From JBFXAM01 sp050184295 (GTDB taxonomy: Bacteria > Planctomycetota > Phycisphaerae > UBA1845 > Fen-1342), in assembly GCA_050184295.1 (NCBI GenBank), contig JBFXAM010000038.1:1-39406 (forward strand): a stretch of 39,406 nucleotides of DNA, read 5' to 3'. Shown here in pieces: positions 1 through 7,838 of this stretch. How positions within the stretch are numbered: position 1 is the first letter of the stretch; each line of letters starts with the position of its first letter. The position numbers and the translations under genes are program-made. The notes under the pieces are model-generated. The model was given only the letters and a program-made list of their open reading frames with translations, ran no database searches and was not told where the DNA came from.

Positions 1-269
1 CGCGCGTGGAGCACCCGCTGCAAGGCGACGGCTCCGAGATGCGCGTGCAGTTGCAGTTCAAATCGATGGAGGACATCGAGCCGGGCGCCGTGGTGCAGCA
101 GGTCGAGCCGCTGCGCAAGCTGCTCGAGACGCGCAACAAGCTGCGCGACCTGCTCGCCAAGGCGGACGGGTCGAGCGAGCTCGAAGAGAAGCTCGAAGAG
201 ATCCTCAAGGAATCCGACCAGGCGGCCAAGCTCGCCGCGGAACTCGGGCTCAAAAAGGAAGGTGAGTAA
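1..269 (+). CDS. tssB: TssB, T6SS contractile sheath small subunit (C-terminal part)
   Basis: This is the last ~88 codons of a gene cut by the left window edge; the frame is open to base 3. TssB pairs with TssC to form the cytoplasmic contractile sheath. The visible part has the family's C-terminal pattern: a stretch resembling 'F.SMEDIEPGAVVQQVEPLRKLLE', then a charged helical tail rich in Leu, Glu and Lys. The TAA stop overlaps the ATG of tssC (TAATG), the usual tssB-tssC coupling. Identity rests on both the sequence pattern and the unmistakable tssC that follows. The true start lies outside the window. Confidence 0.85.
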   Translation, partial: RVEHPLQGDGSEMRVQLQFKSMEDIEPGAVVQQVEPLRKLLETRNKLRDLLAKADGSSELEEKLEEILKESDQAAKLAAELGLKKEGE

Positions 270-1765
270 TGGCGGACGCACGCGAGCAGGCGAAACAGCA
301 GGCCGCCGCGCCGGAAGCCGCGGAGGGAAGTCTTCTCGACGCGGTGATCGGGCTTACGCCGCAGACCGCGCCCGACCGCGCCAAGGAGATGCTCGAGGCG
401 CTGGTGGGACAGGTGATGGCGGGCGTGGTGAAGTGGGACAAGAACCTCACCCGCACGATCAACCGGGCGATCGCGCTGATCGACGCGAAGCTGAGCAAGC
501 AGCTGGCGGCGGTCATGCACCATCCCGAGTTTCAGCAGCTCGAAGGCACGTGGCGCGGCTTCAAGCACCTCGTGTTCAGCAGCGAGACCAGCGCGCAGCT
601 CAAGATCCGCGCGTTCAACGTCTCGAAGCGCGACCTCGCGAAGGACCTCGAGCGGGCCGTCGAGTTCGATCAGAGCGAGCTGTTCAAGAAGCTCTATGAG
701 AACGAGTTCGGGTCGCCCGGCGGCGAGCCGTACGGCGCGCTGATCGGCGACTACGAGTTCAGCAGCCACCCCGAAGACATCGAGATGCTTCAGAAAATCT
801 CGGGTGTCGCGGCGGCGGCGTTCTGCCCGTTCATTTCGGCGGCGTCGCCGAACATGTTCGGCTTCAAGAACTTCACCGACCTGCCCAAGCCGCGCGACCT
901 CGAGCGAATCTTCCAGACGCCGGACTACACGCAGTGGCAGTCGTTCCGCAATTCCGAGGACTCGCGGTTTGTTTCCCTCGTCATGCCGCGCGTGTTGGCA
1001 CGGCTGCCATACGGCGAGAACACCAAGCGGATCGACGAGTTCGCGTTCGAGGAGGGGACGATCGGCAAAGGCGGCGAGCCGGCCCCGCTCCAGCACAATG
1101 AGTACACGTGGATGAACGCCGCGTGGGTCATGGGCGCCCGGCTGACGGATTCGTTCGCGCAGTACGGCTGGTGCACAACGATCCGCGGCGTGGAGGGCGG
1201 CGGCAAGGTCGAGGGCCTGCCCACGCACGTGTTCCGCAGCGACGACGGCGATCTCGATGCGAAGTGCCCGACCGAGGTTCCGATCACGGACCGTCGCGAG
1301 GCGGAGCTGAGCAAGCTCGGATTCCTGCCGCTGTCGCACTTCAAGAACACGGATTACGCGGTGTTCTTCGGCGGGCAGAGCTGCCAGAGGCCCAAGGAAT
1401 ACGACGACCCGAACGCGACCGCGAACGCGCGCATCTCGGCGGGCATGCCGTACCTGATGGCGGTGTCGCGGATCGCGCACTTCCTGAAGGTGATCGCGCG
1501 CGACAAGATCGGCTCAAAGATGGAGCGGCAGGACGTGGAGGACTTCTTGAAGCGCTGGGTGGCGCAGTACGTGCTCGCGGACGAGAAGCCCAGCGCCGAG
1601 AACAAGGCCAAGTTCCCGCTCGCGGAAGCGCAGATCGAGGTGCGTGAGGTGCCCGGCAAGCCGGGTTCGTACGATTGTGTGGCCCGGCTGCGGCCTTGGC
1701 TCTATCTCGAGGAGCTGACGACGTCGATGCGTCTGGTCGCGAGCATCCCGAAGCTGAAGAGCTAG
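269..1765 (+). CDS. tssC: TssC, T6SS contractile sheath large subunit
   Basis: The 498-residue product has the usual TssC length and family landmarks: the N-terminal helical region ending in 'INRAIALIDAKLSKQL', the 'HHPEFQQLEGTWRG' segment, 'PYGALIGDYEF', and the C-terminal 'RLRPWLYLEELTTSMRLVA' close. With TssB it builds the sheath whose contraction drives the Hcp/VgrG needle; its N-terminal helix is the known ClpV recognition element in the family. The ATG overlaps the tssB stop and is preceded by AGGAAGG, so the start is well supported. It is followed by a second, divergent tssC-like gene, so this one is the canonical subunit (ImpC / TssC41 type). Confidence 0.96.
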   Translation: MADAREQAKQQAAAPEAAEGSLLDAVIGLTPQTAPDRAKEMLEALVGQVMAGVVKWDKNLTRTINRAIALIDAKLSKQLAAVMHHPEFQQLEGTWRGFKHLVFSSETSAQLKIRAFNVSKRDLAKDLERAVEFDQSELFKKLYENEFGSPGGEPYGALIGDYEFSSHPEDIEMLQKISGVAAAAFCPFISAASPNMFGFKNFTDLPKPRDLERIFQTPDYTQWQSFRNSEDSRFVSLVMPRVLARLPYGENTKRIDEFAFEEGTIGKGGEPAPLQHNEYTWMNAAWVMGARLTDSFAQYGWCTTIRGVEGGGKVEGLPTHVFRSDDGDLDAKCPTEVPITDRREAELSKLGFLPLSHFKNTDYAVFFGGQSCQRPKEYDDPNATANARISAGMPYLMAVSRIAHFLKVIARDKIGSKMERQDVEDFLKRWVAQYVLADEKPSAENKAKFPLAEAQIEVREVPGKPGSYDCVARLRPWLYLEELTTSMRLVASIPKLKS

Positions 1766-1943
1766 ACCGCGGGTCGGCGGTGGATCGCCGGGACGGCGTG
1801 GCGAGCGCGGCGCGCAACCGCGCCGGGTGCGATCGGTCGCGAGTGCACGTCATCCGCGTGTGGACGGGAATCGGCGGGTGCCTGCGCCCGTGTCGCGTCG
1901 ACGGCGCCGCGTCGGCGCGCGTTCGAGTGTGGAGAACCCGCGC

Positions 1944-3515
1944 GTGCCGCTGCCCGCCTTGTCGAATCCCGGGCTCGAACGATTCCTCGCGACGGCGGAG
2001 CCGGTCGCGGCGCTGGCGGCGTGGGACGCGCTGACCCGCTGCGATGCAGCGCCGCCCGACGCGGCCGCGGTGCTCGCGTCGATCCGCCGCGCCATCGCGG
2101 AGATCGACCGGCTGCTGACGCGACAGGTCAACGCGATCCTGCATCACCCGCAATTTCAGCGATTGGAGGCGGCCTGGCGCGGCGTGCGTCACCTGATCGA
2201 CCGCACGGAGGGGGAGCACGAGCAGATTCTCATTCGGGTGTTGAGCGTGCGCTGGACGGAGTTGGCGCGCGATTTCGATCGCGCCACGGAGGTCGAGCGC
2301 TCCGCGCTGTTCCAGAAGGTGTACGACGAAGAGTTCGGCCAGCCCGGCGGAATTCCCTACTCGGTGCTCATCGGCGATTACCAGGTCCGCCTGCGACCCG
2401 ACGACGAGCAGCCGACGAACGACCTCGACGTGCTGCGGTCGATCGCGCAGGTGGGCAGCGCCGCGTTCGCGCCGTTTATCACGTCGGTGCATCCCTCGTT
2501 CCTGGGACTGGACCGGTTCGACGCGCTCGGCCCGCGGCTCAACCTGGAGCGGCGCTTCGCGAGCATCGAGTATGCCGCGTGGCACCGGCTGCGGCGCGAG
2601 GCGGACGCGAAGTTCATCGGGCTGGTCGCGCCGCGGGTGCTGCTGCGCCGGCCCTATGCGCCCGGCGCGGTGATGGTGCGCGTGGCGCAATGCGGTGCGT
2701 GCGGGACGCGCCTGGAGCGGGGGAGCGGCGCGTGCGCGACGTGCGGAGCGGCGTGGGATGTGCGAAATCGGGCGACGTATCGCGAGGCGCGGCGCGGCTT
2801 TCGGTTCGAGGAGGACGTTTGCGATCCCCGCGGCGACGGGTACCTGTGGGGAAACGCGGCGTTCGCGTTCGGCGGCGTGCTCATTCGCGCGTTTCTCGAC
2901 CACGCGTGGCTGGCGGACATTCGCGGGTTCCAGCGCGACACGGACGCGGGCGGCATCGTCAGCGGCCTGCCGGCGGACGAATTCGGGTTGGATTCGCCGG
3001 GCGTCGTGTCGAAGTTCAGTACGGACGTACGGCTGGACGAGCGGTTCGACCGCGAGGTTTCGGAGCACGGGCTGATTCCGCTGTGTCACTGTCACGACAC
3101 ACCGTTCAGCGTGTTTTACAGCAATCGTTCGATTCACGTTGCGGAGCGGTATGCGTCGGCGGCGGAGGACATGAACGCGCGGATGACGGCGATGCTGCAA
3201 TACACGCTCTGCCTGTCGCGATTCGCGCATTACGTGAAGGTCCTGGGTCGCGACAAGATCGGTTCGCGATCGGAAGTGGAGCAGATCCAGTCGGAGCTGA
3301 GCGAATGGCTGCATCAGTACGTGACGGCGGACAGCCAGGCGTCGGCGGAGACCAAGGCGCGTCACCCGCTGCGCGAGGCCGACGTCGCGGTGAAACCGGT
3401 GCCGGGCAAGCCGGGCATGTACCAGTGTCAGATGAAGCTGTGGCCGCACTTCCAGCTGGACGAGCTGGCGTTCGCGGTGCGCCTCGTGACGACGGCGCGC
3501 GGCCTGGGAACCTGA
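1944..3515 (+). CDS. tssC2: Second TssC-like sheath protein (ImpD/TssC40 type) with zinc-ribbon-like insertion
   Basis: This TssC paralogue aligns along its length with the gene before it: 'HHPQFQRLEAAWRG', 'PYSVLIGDYQV', 'HYVKVLGRDKIGS', and a closing 'FQLDELAFAVRLV'. A paralogue at this position matches ImpD of the Rhizobium imp operon and TssC40 of Agrobacterium. Relative to TssC it carries an insertion of about 45 residues between 'RRPY' and 'FRFEED', containing CxxC-x10-CxxC (Cys 250, 253, 264, 267 from this start), which looks like a zinc ribbon. The start is uncertain. GTG 1944 has a GGAG nine bases upstream; GTG 1929 and GTG 1827 are in-frame alternatives without a clear ribosome site. 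The gap of up to 178 bp after tssC holds no other gene. The role of the paralogue in the sheath is inferred. Confidence 0.88.
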   Translation: MPLPALSNPGLERFLATAEPVAALAAWDALTRCDAAPPDAAAVLASIRRAIAEIDRLLTRQVNAILHHPQFQRLEAAWRGVRHLIDRTEGEHEQILIRVLSVRWTELARDFDRATEVERSALFQKVYDEEFGQPGGIPYSVLIGDYQVRLRPDDEQPTNDLDVLRSIAQVGSAAFAPFITSVHPSFLGLDRFDALGPRLNLERRFASIEYAAWHRLRREADAKFIGLVAPRVLLRRPYAPGAVMVRVAQCGACGTRLERGSGACATCGAAWDVRNRATYREARRGFRFEEDVCDPRGDGYLWGNAAFAFGGVLIRAFLDHAWLADIRGFQRDTDAGGIVSGLPADEFGLDSPGVVSKFSTDVRLDERFDREVSEHGLIPLCHCHDTPFSVFYSNRSIHVAERYASAAEDMNARMTAMLQYTLCLSRFAHYVKVLGRDKIGSRSEVEQIQSELSEWLHQYVTADSQASAETKARHPLREADVAVKPVPGKPGMYQCQMKLWPHFQLDELAFAVRLVTTARGLGT

Positions 3516-3543
3516 GCGGCGCTGGCGCCGCGCGGAGACGAAC

Positions 3544-4356
3544 ATGAAGCCGCTCGAGGCCCTGAATCATGGCGATCTCGACGAAGCCCTGCGGCTGGCG
3601 AAGCAGTCCGTGGCGGCGACGCCGGGAGACGTGCCGGCCCGTTATGTGCTTGCGGAGCTGCTGTGCTTCAGCGGCGAATTCGAGCGTGCGGACGCACAGC
3701 TCGACGCCGCCGCTCCGCTCGATCCGAATCACGCGGTGGCGGTGAACGAGTTCCGGCAGATCGTGCGGGCGGAGGTTGCACGCCAGGATTTTCACGCCCG
3801 CGGCCGCGTCCCGGAGTTTTGGCGCGAACCCGACGAGGGACTGCGCGAGCGGCTCGCGGCGGCGGTCGCGCTGCGGGCCGGCGACAGCGCCGGAGCGGCG
3901 GCCGCACTGAGCCGGGCGGAAGCGCGGCGGACCCCGCGCGCGGTGCGTGTCGGCGACGACGCGTGCGACGACATCCGCGACGGCGACGATCTGCTCGGCG
4001 ACGTGCTCGAGCTGCTGACGCAGGACGGGCGCTACTTCTGGGCGCCGTTCGGCGCGTTTCGGCGGCTCTCGTTCGAGCCTGTGCAGCGGGCGCGCGACCT
4101 GCTCTTTCGCGAGGCGCGCGTCGAGTTCATCGACGGGATGGAAGGCACCGTGTTCATCCCGGTGCTCTACGCGGGCAGCGCCGCCGCGACAGAGACCGAC
4201 CTGCGCCTGGGCCGCGCGACCGACTGGCGCGGCGCGGAGCCGGAGCCGATCCGCGGCGTGGGCCAGCGCGTGCTGCTGACGCCGGAGCGCGACTATGGAG
4301 TTCTGGAGTTGACGACGCTCGAATTCGCTGATGATTCCGGCGGCGCGGCGGTATGA
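3544..4356 (+). CDS. tagJ: ImpE/TagJ family T6SS accessory protein
   Basis: The 270-residue product belongs to the ImpE (SciE, TagJ/HsiE) family. Its N-terminal third is TPR-like, with 'GDLDEALRLAKQSVAATPGD' and 'ARYVLAELLCFSGEFERAD' as paired helices. The C-terminal half has the family patterns 'DGRYFWAPF' and 'ARDLLFREARVEF'. In Pseudomonas the homologue HsiE1/TagJ binds TssB and is thought to help sheath handling by ClpV; that role is transferred here by family. GGAG lies six bases before the ATG. The last codons overlap tssE (ATGA), and its place between the second tssC and tssE is the imp-operon order. Confidence 0.85.
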   Translation: MKPLEALNHGDLDEALRLAKQSVAATPGDVPARYVLAELLCFSGEFERADAQLDAAAPLDPNHAVAVNEFRQIVRAEVARQDFHARGRVPEFWREPDEGLRERLAAAVALRAGDSAGAAAALSRAEARRTPRAVRVGDDACDDIRDGDDLLGDVLELLTQDGRYFWAPFGAFRRLSFEPVQRARDLLFREARVEFIDGMEGTVFIPVLYAGSAAATETDLRLGRATDWRGAEPEPIRGVGQRVLLTPERDYGVLELTTLEFADDSGGAAV

Positions 4357-4808
4357 GCGCGGCGCTGCCTCTGCTGGATCGATTGATCGGTGCCGGGGGC
4401 GGCGGCGTGCCGACCGGCTCCGCGGCGCAGGCGCGGCTGTGGCGCGACGCGGTGCGCCGCGACCTTGAGAACCTGCTCAATACGCGGCTGCGATTCCTGA
4501 GCCCGCCGGCGGAGCTTGTCGAGCTGGAGCGATCGCTGGTGAACTACGGCGTGCCGGACTTCGCGGGCGCGTCGTTCGCGGACCCGCGCCAGCAGGCGGA
4601 GCTGGAGCGGTTGCTGGAGAAAACGATCCGGCACTTCGAGCCGCGCCTGCACCGGTTGCGCGTGCAGGTGCAGCGGGCGCGCGGCGAGGAGCGTGTGCTG
4701 CGGTTCCGGATCGACGCCGCGATGCAGATCGGCGATCAGTTCGAACCCGCGGTGTTCGAGTCGCGGCTCGATGCGCGGACGTCGACGTTCTATGTCGGAT
4801 CGGCGTGA
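4353..4808 (+). CDS. tssE: TssE, T6SS baseplate protein (gp25-like)
   Basis: The 151-residue protein has the gp25/TssE layout. There is a short leader with 'PLLDRLIG', then 'RRDLENLLNTRLR', 'LVNYGVPDFAG' and the helix 'LLEKTIRHFEPRLHRLRVQV', ending in a beta-rich tail with 'STFYVG'. TssE is the small wedge protein of the baseplate, homologous to phage T4 gp25. It works with TssF and TssG, encoded directly downstream. The ATG overlaps the tagJ stop by four bases, indicating translational coupling. Length and motifs are normal for the family and nothing looks damaged. Confidence 0.92.
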   Translation: MSAALPLLDRLIGAGGGGVPTGSAAQARLWRDAVRRDLENLLNTRLRFLSPPAELVELERSLVNYGVPDFAGASFADPRQQAELERLLEKTIRHFEPRLHRLRVQVQRARGEERVLRFRIDAAMQIGDQFEPAVFESRLDARTSTFYVGSA

Positions 4809-4809
4809 G

Positions 4810-6642
4810 ATGCCCGAAGAACTGCTCGACTATTACCGCAGCGAACTGCACTATGTCCGGCGCCTGGCGGCCGACTTCGCGCAGGCTCATCCCGATGTCG
4901 CCGCCGAGCTGCGATTAGGCGCGAAGGGCGCCGAGGATCCGTATGTCGAGCGGTTGATCGAGGCGTTCGCTTATCTGAACGCGCGGACGCGCAAGAAGCT
5001 CGACGACGACTTCCCGGAAGTCGCCGCGGCGCTGCTCAGCATTCTCCATCCGCACTATCTGGCGCCGATTCCCTCGATGGCGGTGGCGCAGTTCGAGCTC
5101 GATCCGTCGCAGGGGACGCTCGTCGAGGGATTCCCCGTCGCGCGGGGGACGGCGCTGGAGACCGAGGACGTCGACGGCGAGCCGTGCGAGTTTCGGACGG
5201 CGTTCGACCTGGTGCTGCGGCCGCTGCGCATTGGCGAGGCGAGCGTGGTTCCGGCGGCGCGGCTGGAGAACGTGCATCGCTGCCCCGGCGCGACGATCGT
5301 CATTCGCCTCAAGCTCGCGACTTTTGCCGCCGGGACGCCGATCCATGAGGCGGCTCCCGACGCGCTCGAGTTCTACGTCGACGGACAGGCCGTCGACGCG
5401 AATGAACTGTACGCGTTGCTGTTCACGCAGGTGCTGGACGTGGGCGTGACCTGGGGTGCGACGCCGCGCACCCCGGTCTGGCTGGGGCGCGGCGCGATTG
5501 AGGCGTTCGGGTTCGATCCCGAGCAGGCGGCGTTGCCGGCGGATCCGCGGACGCTGCACGCGTACCGGCTGCTGACGGAGTATTTCGCGCTGCCGGAGCG
5601 ATTTCGGTTTGTGCGGATCACCGGCATCGGCGCGGCACTGCGCGAGGCGACCGGCAACAGTGCGGAGCTGCACTTTCACCTGCGCGACATGCGTCCCGAG
5701 CTGCACGAACGGGTTCAGGCGAGCACGTTTCGGCTCGGCTGTACGCCGATCGTCAACCTGTTTCGCCGCACCGCCGACCCGTTTCCGCTTTCCGAGAAAA
5801 ACTGGCGACACCACGTGATTCCGGATGCGCGGCGGACGGACGCACTGGAGGTCTACTCGATCGACGAAGTGTCGGCGACGCGGCCGGACCAGCGCACGAT
5901 CGCCGTTCCACCGCTGTTTTCCGCCGGTCACGCGCTGCGTGAGCCGCGTGGCGAGCTGTTCTGGTTCGCGTCGCGGCGCGCAGCGGGCTATCGCGAGGGG
6001 CGGATCGATCCGGCGACGGAAGTTGACCTGATGTTCTGCGATCTCGACGCGAACCGCGTAGTGCCGGAGAACTGGACGATCGCCGCGACGACGACCTGCC
6101 TGAATCGCGACTTGCCGGCGCGTCTGATGTTCGGCCCGGACCGCCCGCGGCTTCGCTCGCTGGGCGGCGGACCACTGGCGCCCGTGCGCTGTCTCACTCC
6201 GCCGACGCCGACGCTGCGGCCTTCGCAGCGGGCGGGGCAGTTGTGGCGGGTAATCTCGCACCTCGCGCTGAACCAGCTCTCGCTGGTGGAAGGCGAGGCC
6301 GGCGCCGCGGCGCTGCGCGAGCTTCTGGCACTGTACGATTTCTCGCCGGCGCCTGACCGACGGGCACGGATTCGATCGATTCGCAGCGTACGGGCGCAGC
6401 GGCACACGACGTACGTCGCGCGCGGCGACGCGGGGCTGTGCCGCGGGGTGCGCGCGACGATCGAGCTCGACGAGGCGGACAATTCCGACAACGGCGCGTT
6501 TCTGTTCGCCGCGGTGCTGGAGCGGTTCCTCGGTTTGTATTGCTCGATCAACTCGTTCAGCCAGCTGGTGCTGCGCTCGACGAAGCGCGCCGAGCCGGTT
6601 CATGAGTGGTTGCCGCGCTGCGGGGAGCGCCAGTTGCTATGA
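4810..6642 (+). CDS. tssF: TssF, T6SS baseplate protein
   Basis: The 610-residue product has the usual TssF length. It opens with the typical 'YYRSELHYVRRLAADFA' segment, followed by 'DPYVERLIEAFAYLNARTRKKLDDDFPE' in two adjoining pieces and 'LHPHYLAPIPSMAVAQFE'. It closes with 'FLGLYCSINSFSQLVLRS', also typical. TssF is a wedge component of the baseplate, forming a TssE-F-G subcomplex. The chosen ATG lies one base after the tssE stop and gives the family-like N-terminus; ATG 4792, inside tssE, is an in-frame alternative adding six residues. The 3' end overlaps tssG (ATGA). Confidence 0.95.
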   Translation: MPEELLDYYRSELHYVRRLAADFAQAHPDVAAELRLGAKGAEDPYVERLIEAFAYLNARTRKKLDDDFPEVAAALLSILHPHYLAPIPSMAVAQFELDPSQGTLVEGFPVARGTALETEDVDGEPCEFRTAFDLVLRPLRIGEASVVPAARLENVHRCPGATIVIRLKLATFAAGTPIHEAAPDALEFYVDGQAVDANELYALLFTQVLDVGVTWGATPRTPVWLGRGAIEAFGFDPEQAALPADPRTLHAYRLLTEYFALPERFRFVRITGIGAALREATGNSAELHFHLRDMRPELHERVQASTFRLGCTPIVNLFRRTADPFPLSEKNWRHHVIPDARRTDALEVYSIDEVSATRPDQRTIAVPPLFSAGHALREPRGELFWFASRRAAGYREGRIDPATEVDLMFCDLDANRVVPENWTIAATTTCLNRDLPARLMFGPDRPRLRSLGGGPLAPVRCLTPPTPTLRPSQRAGQLWRVISHLALNQLSLVEGEAGAAALRELLALYDFSPAPDRRARIRSIRSVRAQRHTTYVARGDAGLCRGVRATIELDEADNSDNGAFLFAAVLERFLGLYCSINSFSQLVLRSTKRAEPVHEWLPRCGERQLL

Positions 6643-7817
6643 TCGACGCGCTCCGCGAGCAGCCGTGGCGGTTCGAGTTTTTCCAGGCGGTTCGCCTGGC
6701 GCTGCTCGAATCGGCAGCGCGCCGCGCCCGGAGCGAGGCGCGTGGTGGCGGGGGGGACGATCCCGCGGACGAGCCGCTGCGATTCGAGGCGCACACGTCG
6801 ACCGCGTTTCCGACGGCGGCGCTGGCGGAGGCGGGCGCGAAACAGGGCGACGATCGGGACGGCGCGACCCGGCGCACGATGCGCGTGAACTTTTTCGGCT
6901 TGACCGGGCCGTCGGGCGTCTTGCCGGCGCATTTCACAAACCTGCTGATCGAGCTGGAGCGCGCGAAAAATCCGCGCGTGTCCGCGTTTCAGAATCTCTT
7001 CAATCATCGGCTCGTCGCGCTCTTTTATCGCGCGTGGGAGAAGCCGCGCGTCGTCGTGGGCTACGAACGCGCCCGGCGCAGCGCGGCGGCGAGCGAGACC
7101 GGAGCGGCTTGGCGCGTCCCGCTGCTGCGGATGATCGTCGCACTCTGCGGCTACTCGCCGCACGGCGGCTTCGCGGGCCGGCACGAGTTCGGGGACGATG
7201 CGATCGCGTATTACAGCGGGCACTTGGCGCAGCAGCGCCGGCCGGCGTCGGCGATCGCCGCTGTGGTGGCGAGTTACTTCTGCGTGCGCGCGGTGGTGGA
7301 GCCTTTCGTCGGCCAGTGGCTGCGGTTCTCCGCCGGCGATCGGACGCGGCTCGACGGGCGCGGGAGCGGATCGTTCCGCTTCATCGGCGAGTCGACGTGG
7401 GACATTCAGGGGCGGTTTCGCGTGCGGATCGGGCCGCTGGCGATGGCGGACTATCTGCGGTTTCTGCGCCCGGCGGGGCCGCACGAGCCGGAGTATGACC
7501 CGCACTCCGCGCGGCGGGAGTTCTTCGCGCTGGTGCAGTTGGTGCAGGCGTGCGCGGCGCCGGAGTACGACTTCGAGATCGTACTCGTCCTGCGCCGCGA
7601 GGACGTCACGCCGTGCGCGTTGGGGGGCGCGGGCGACGCGCGGCTGGGTCATACGACGTTCCTGTGTTCGCGGGCGGCGGAGCACGATACGGAGGCGGCG
7701 AGTTTCGTGCAGGATGATCTCTGGGTGCGCGGGGCGCGCCCGGCCGCGGAGGCGGCGCACGCGGCGGGCGGGGAGCGCGGCGCGTCCCGGGTTGACCGAC
7801 AGACCGGTCGCGCGTGA
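6639..7817 (+). CDS. tssG: TssG, T6SS baseplate protein
   Basis: The 392-residue product starts with 'PWRFEFFQAVRL', the normal TssG opening. It continues with 'MRVNFFGLTGPSGVLPAHFT', 'NHRLVALFYRAW', and late 'GRFRVRIGPLAMADYLRFL'. TssG joins TssF and TssE in the baseplate wedge. It is longer than many homologues because of a low-complexity stretch near residues 25-45 and an Ala/Gly/Arg-rich tail of about 40 residues. The ATG overlaps the tssF stop by four bases; an earlier in-frame GTG at 6606 would lie deep inside tssF and is less likely. Only 21 bp separate it from clpV. Confidence 0.93.
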   Translation: MIDALREQPWRFEFFQAVRLALLESAARRARSEARGGGGDDPADEPLRFEAHTSTAFPTAALAEAGAKQGDDRDGATRRTMRVNFFGLTGPSGVLPAHFTNLLIELERAKNPRVSAFQNLFNHRLVALFYRAWEKPRVVVGYERARRSAAASETGAAWRVPLLRMIVALCGYSPHGGFAGRHEFGDDAIAYYSGHLAQQRRPASAIAAVVASYFCVRAVVEPFVGQWLRFSAGDRTRLDGRGSGSFRFIGESTWDIQGRFRVRIGPLAMADYLRFLRPAGPHEPEYDPHSARREFFALVQLVQACAAPEYDFEIVLVLRREDVTPCALGGAGDARLGHTTFLCSRAAEHDTEAASFVQDDLWVRGARPAAEAAHAAGGERGASRVDRQTGRA

Positions 7818-7838
7818 CCGGACAGGAGAGCAGCGGCA

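Noticed and set aside
1341..3545. Minus-strand open frame of 734 codons opposite the tssC genes
   Set aside because: Arg/His/Ala-rich, no family resemblance, and fully antisense to two well-supported tssC genes; typical of GC-rich DNA.
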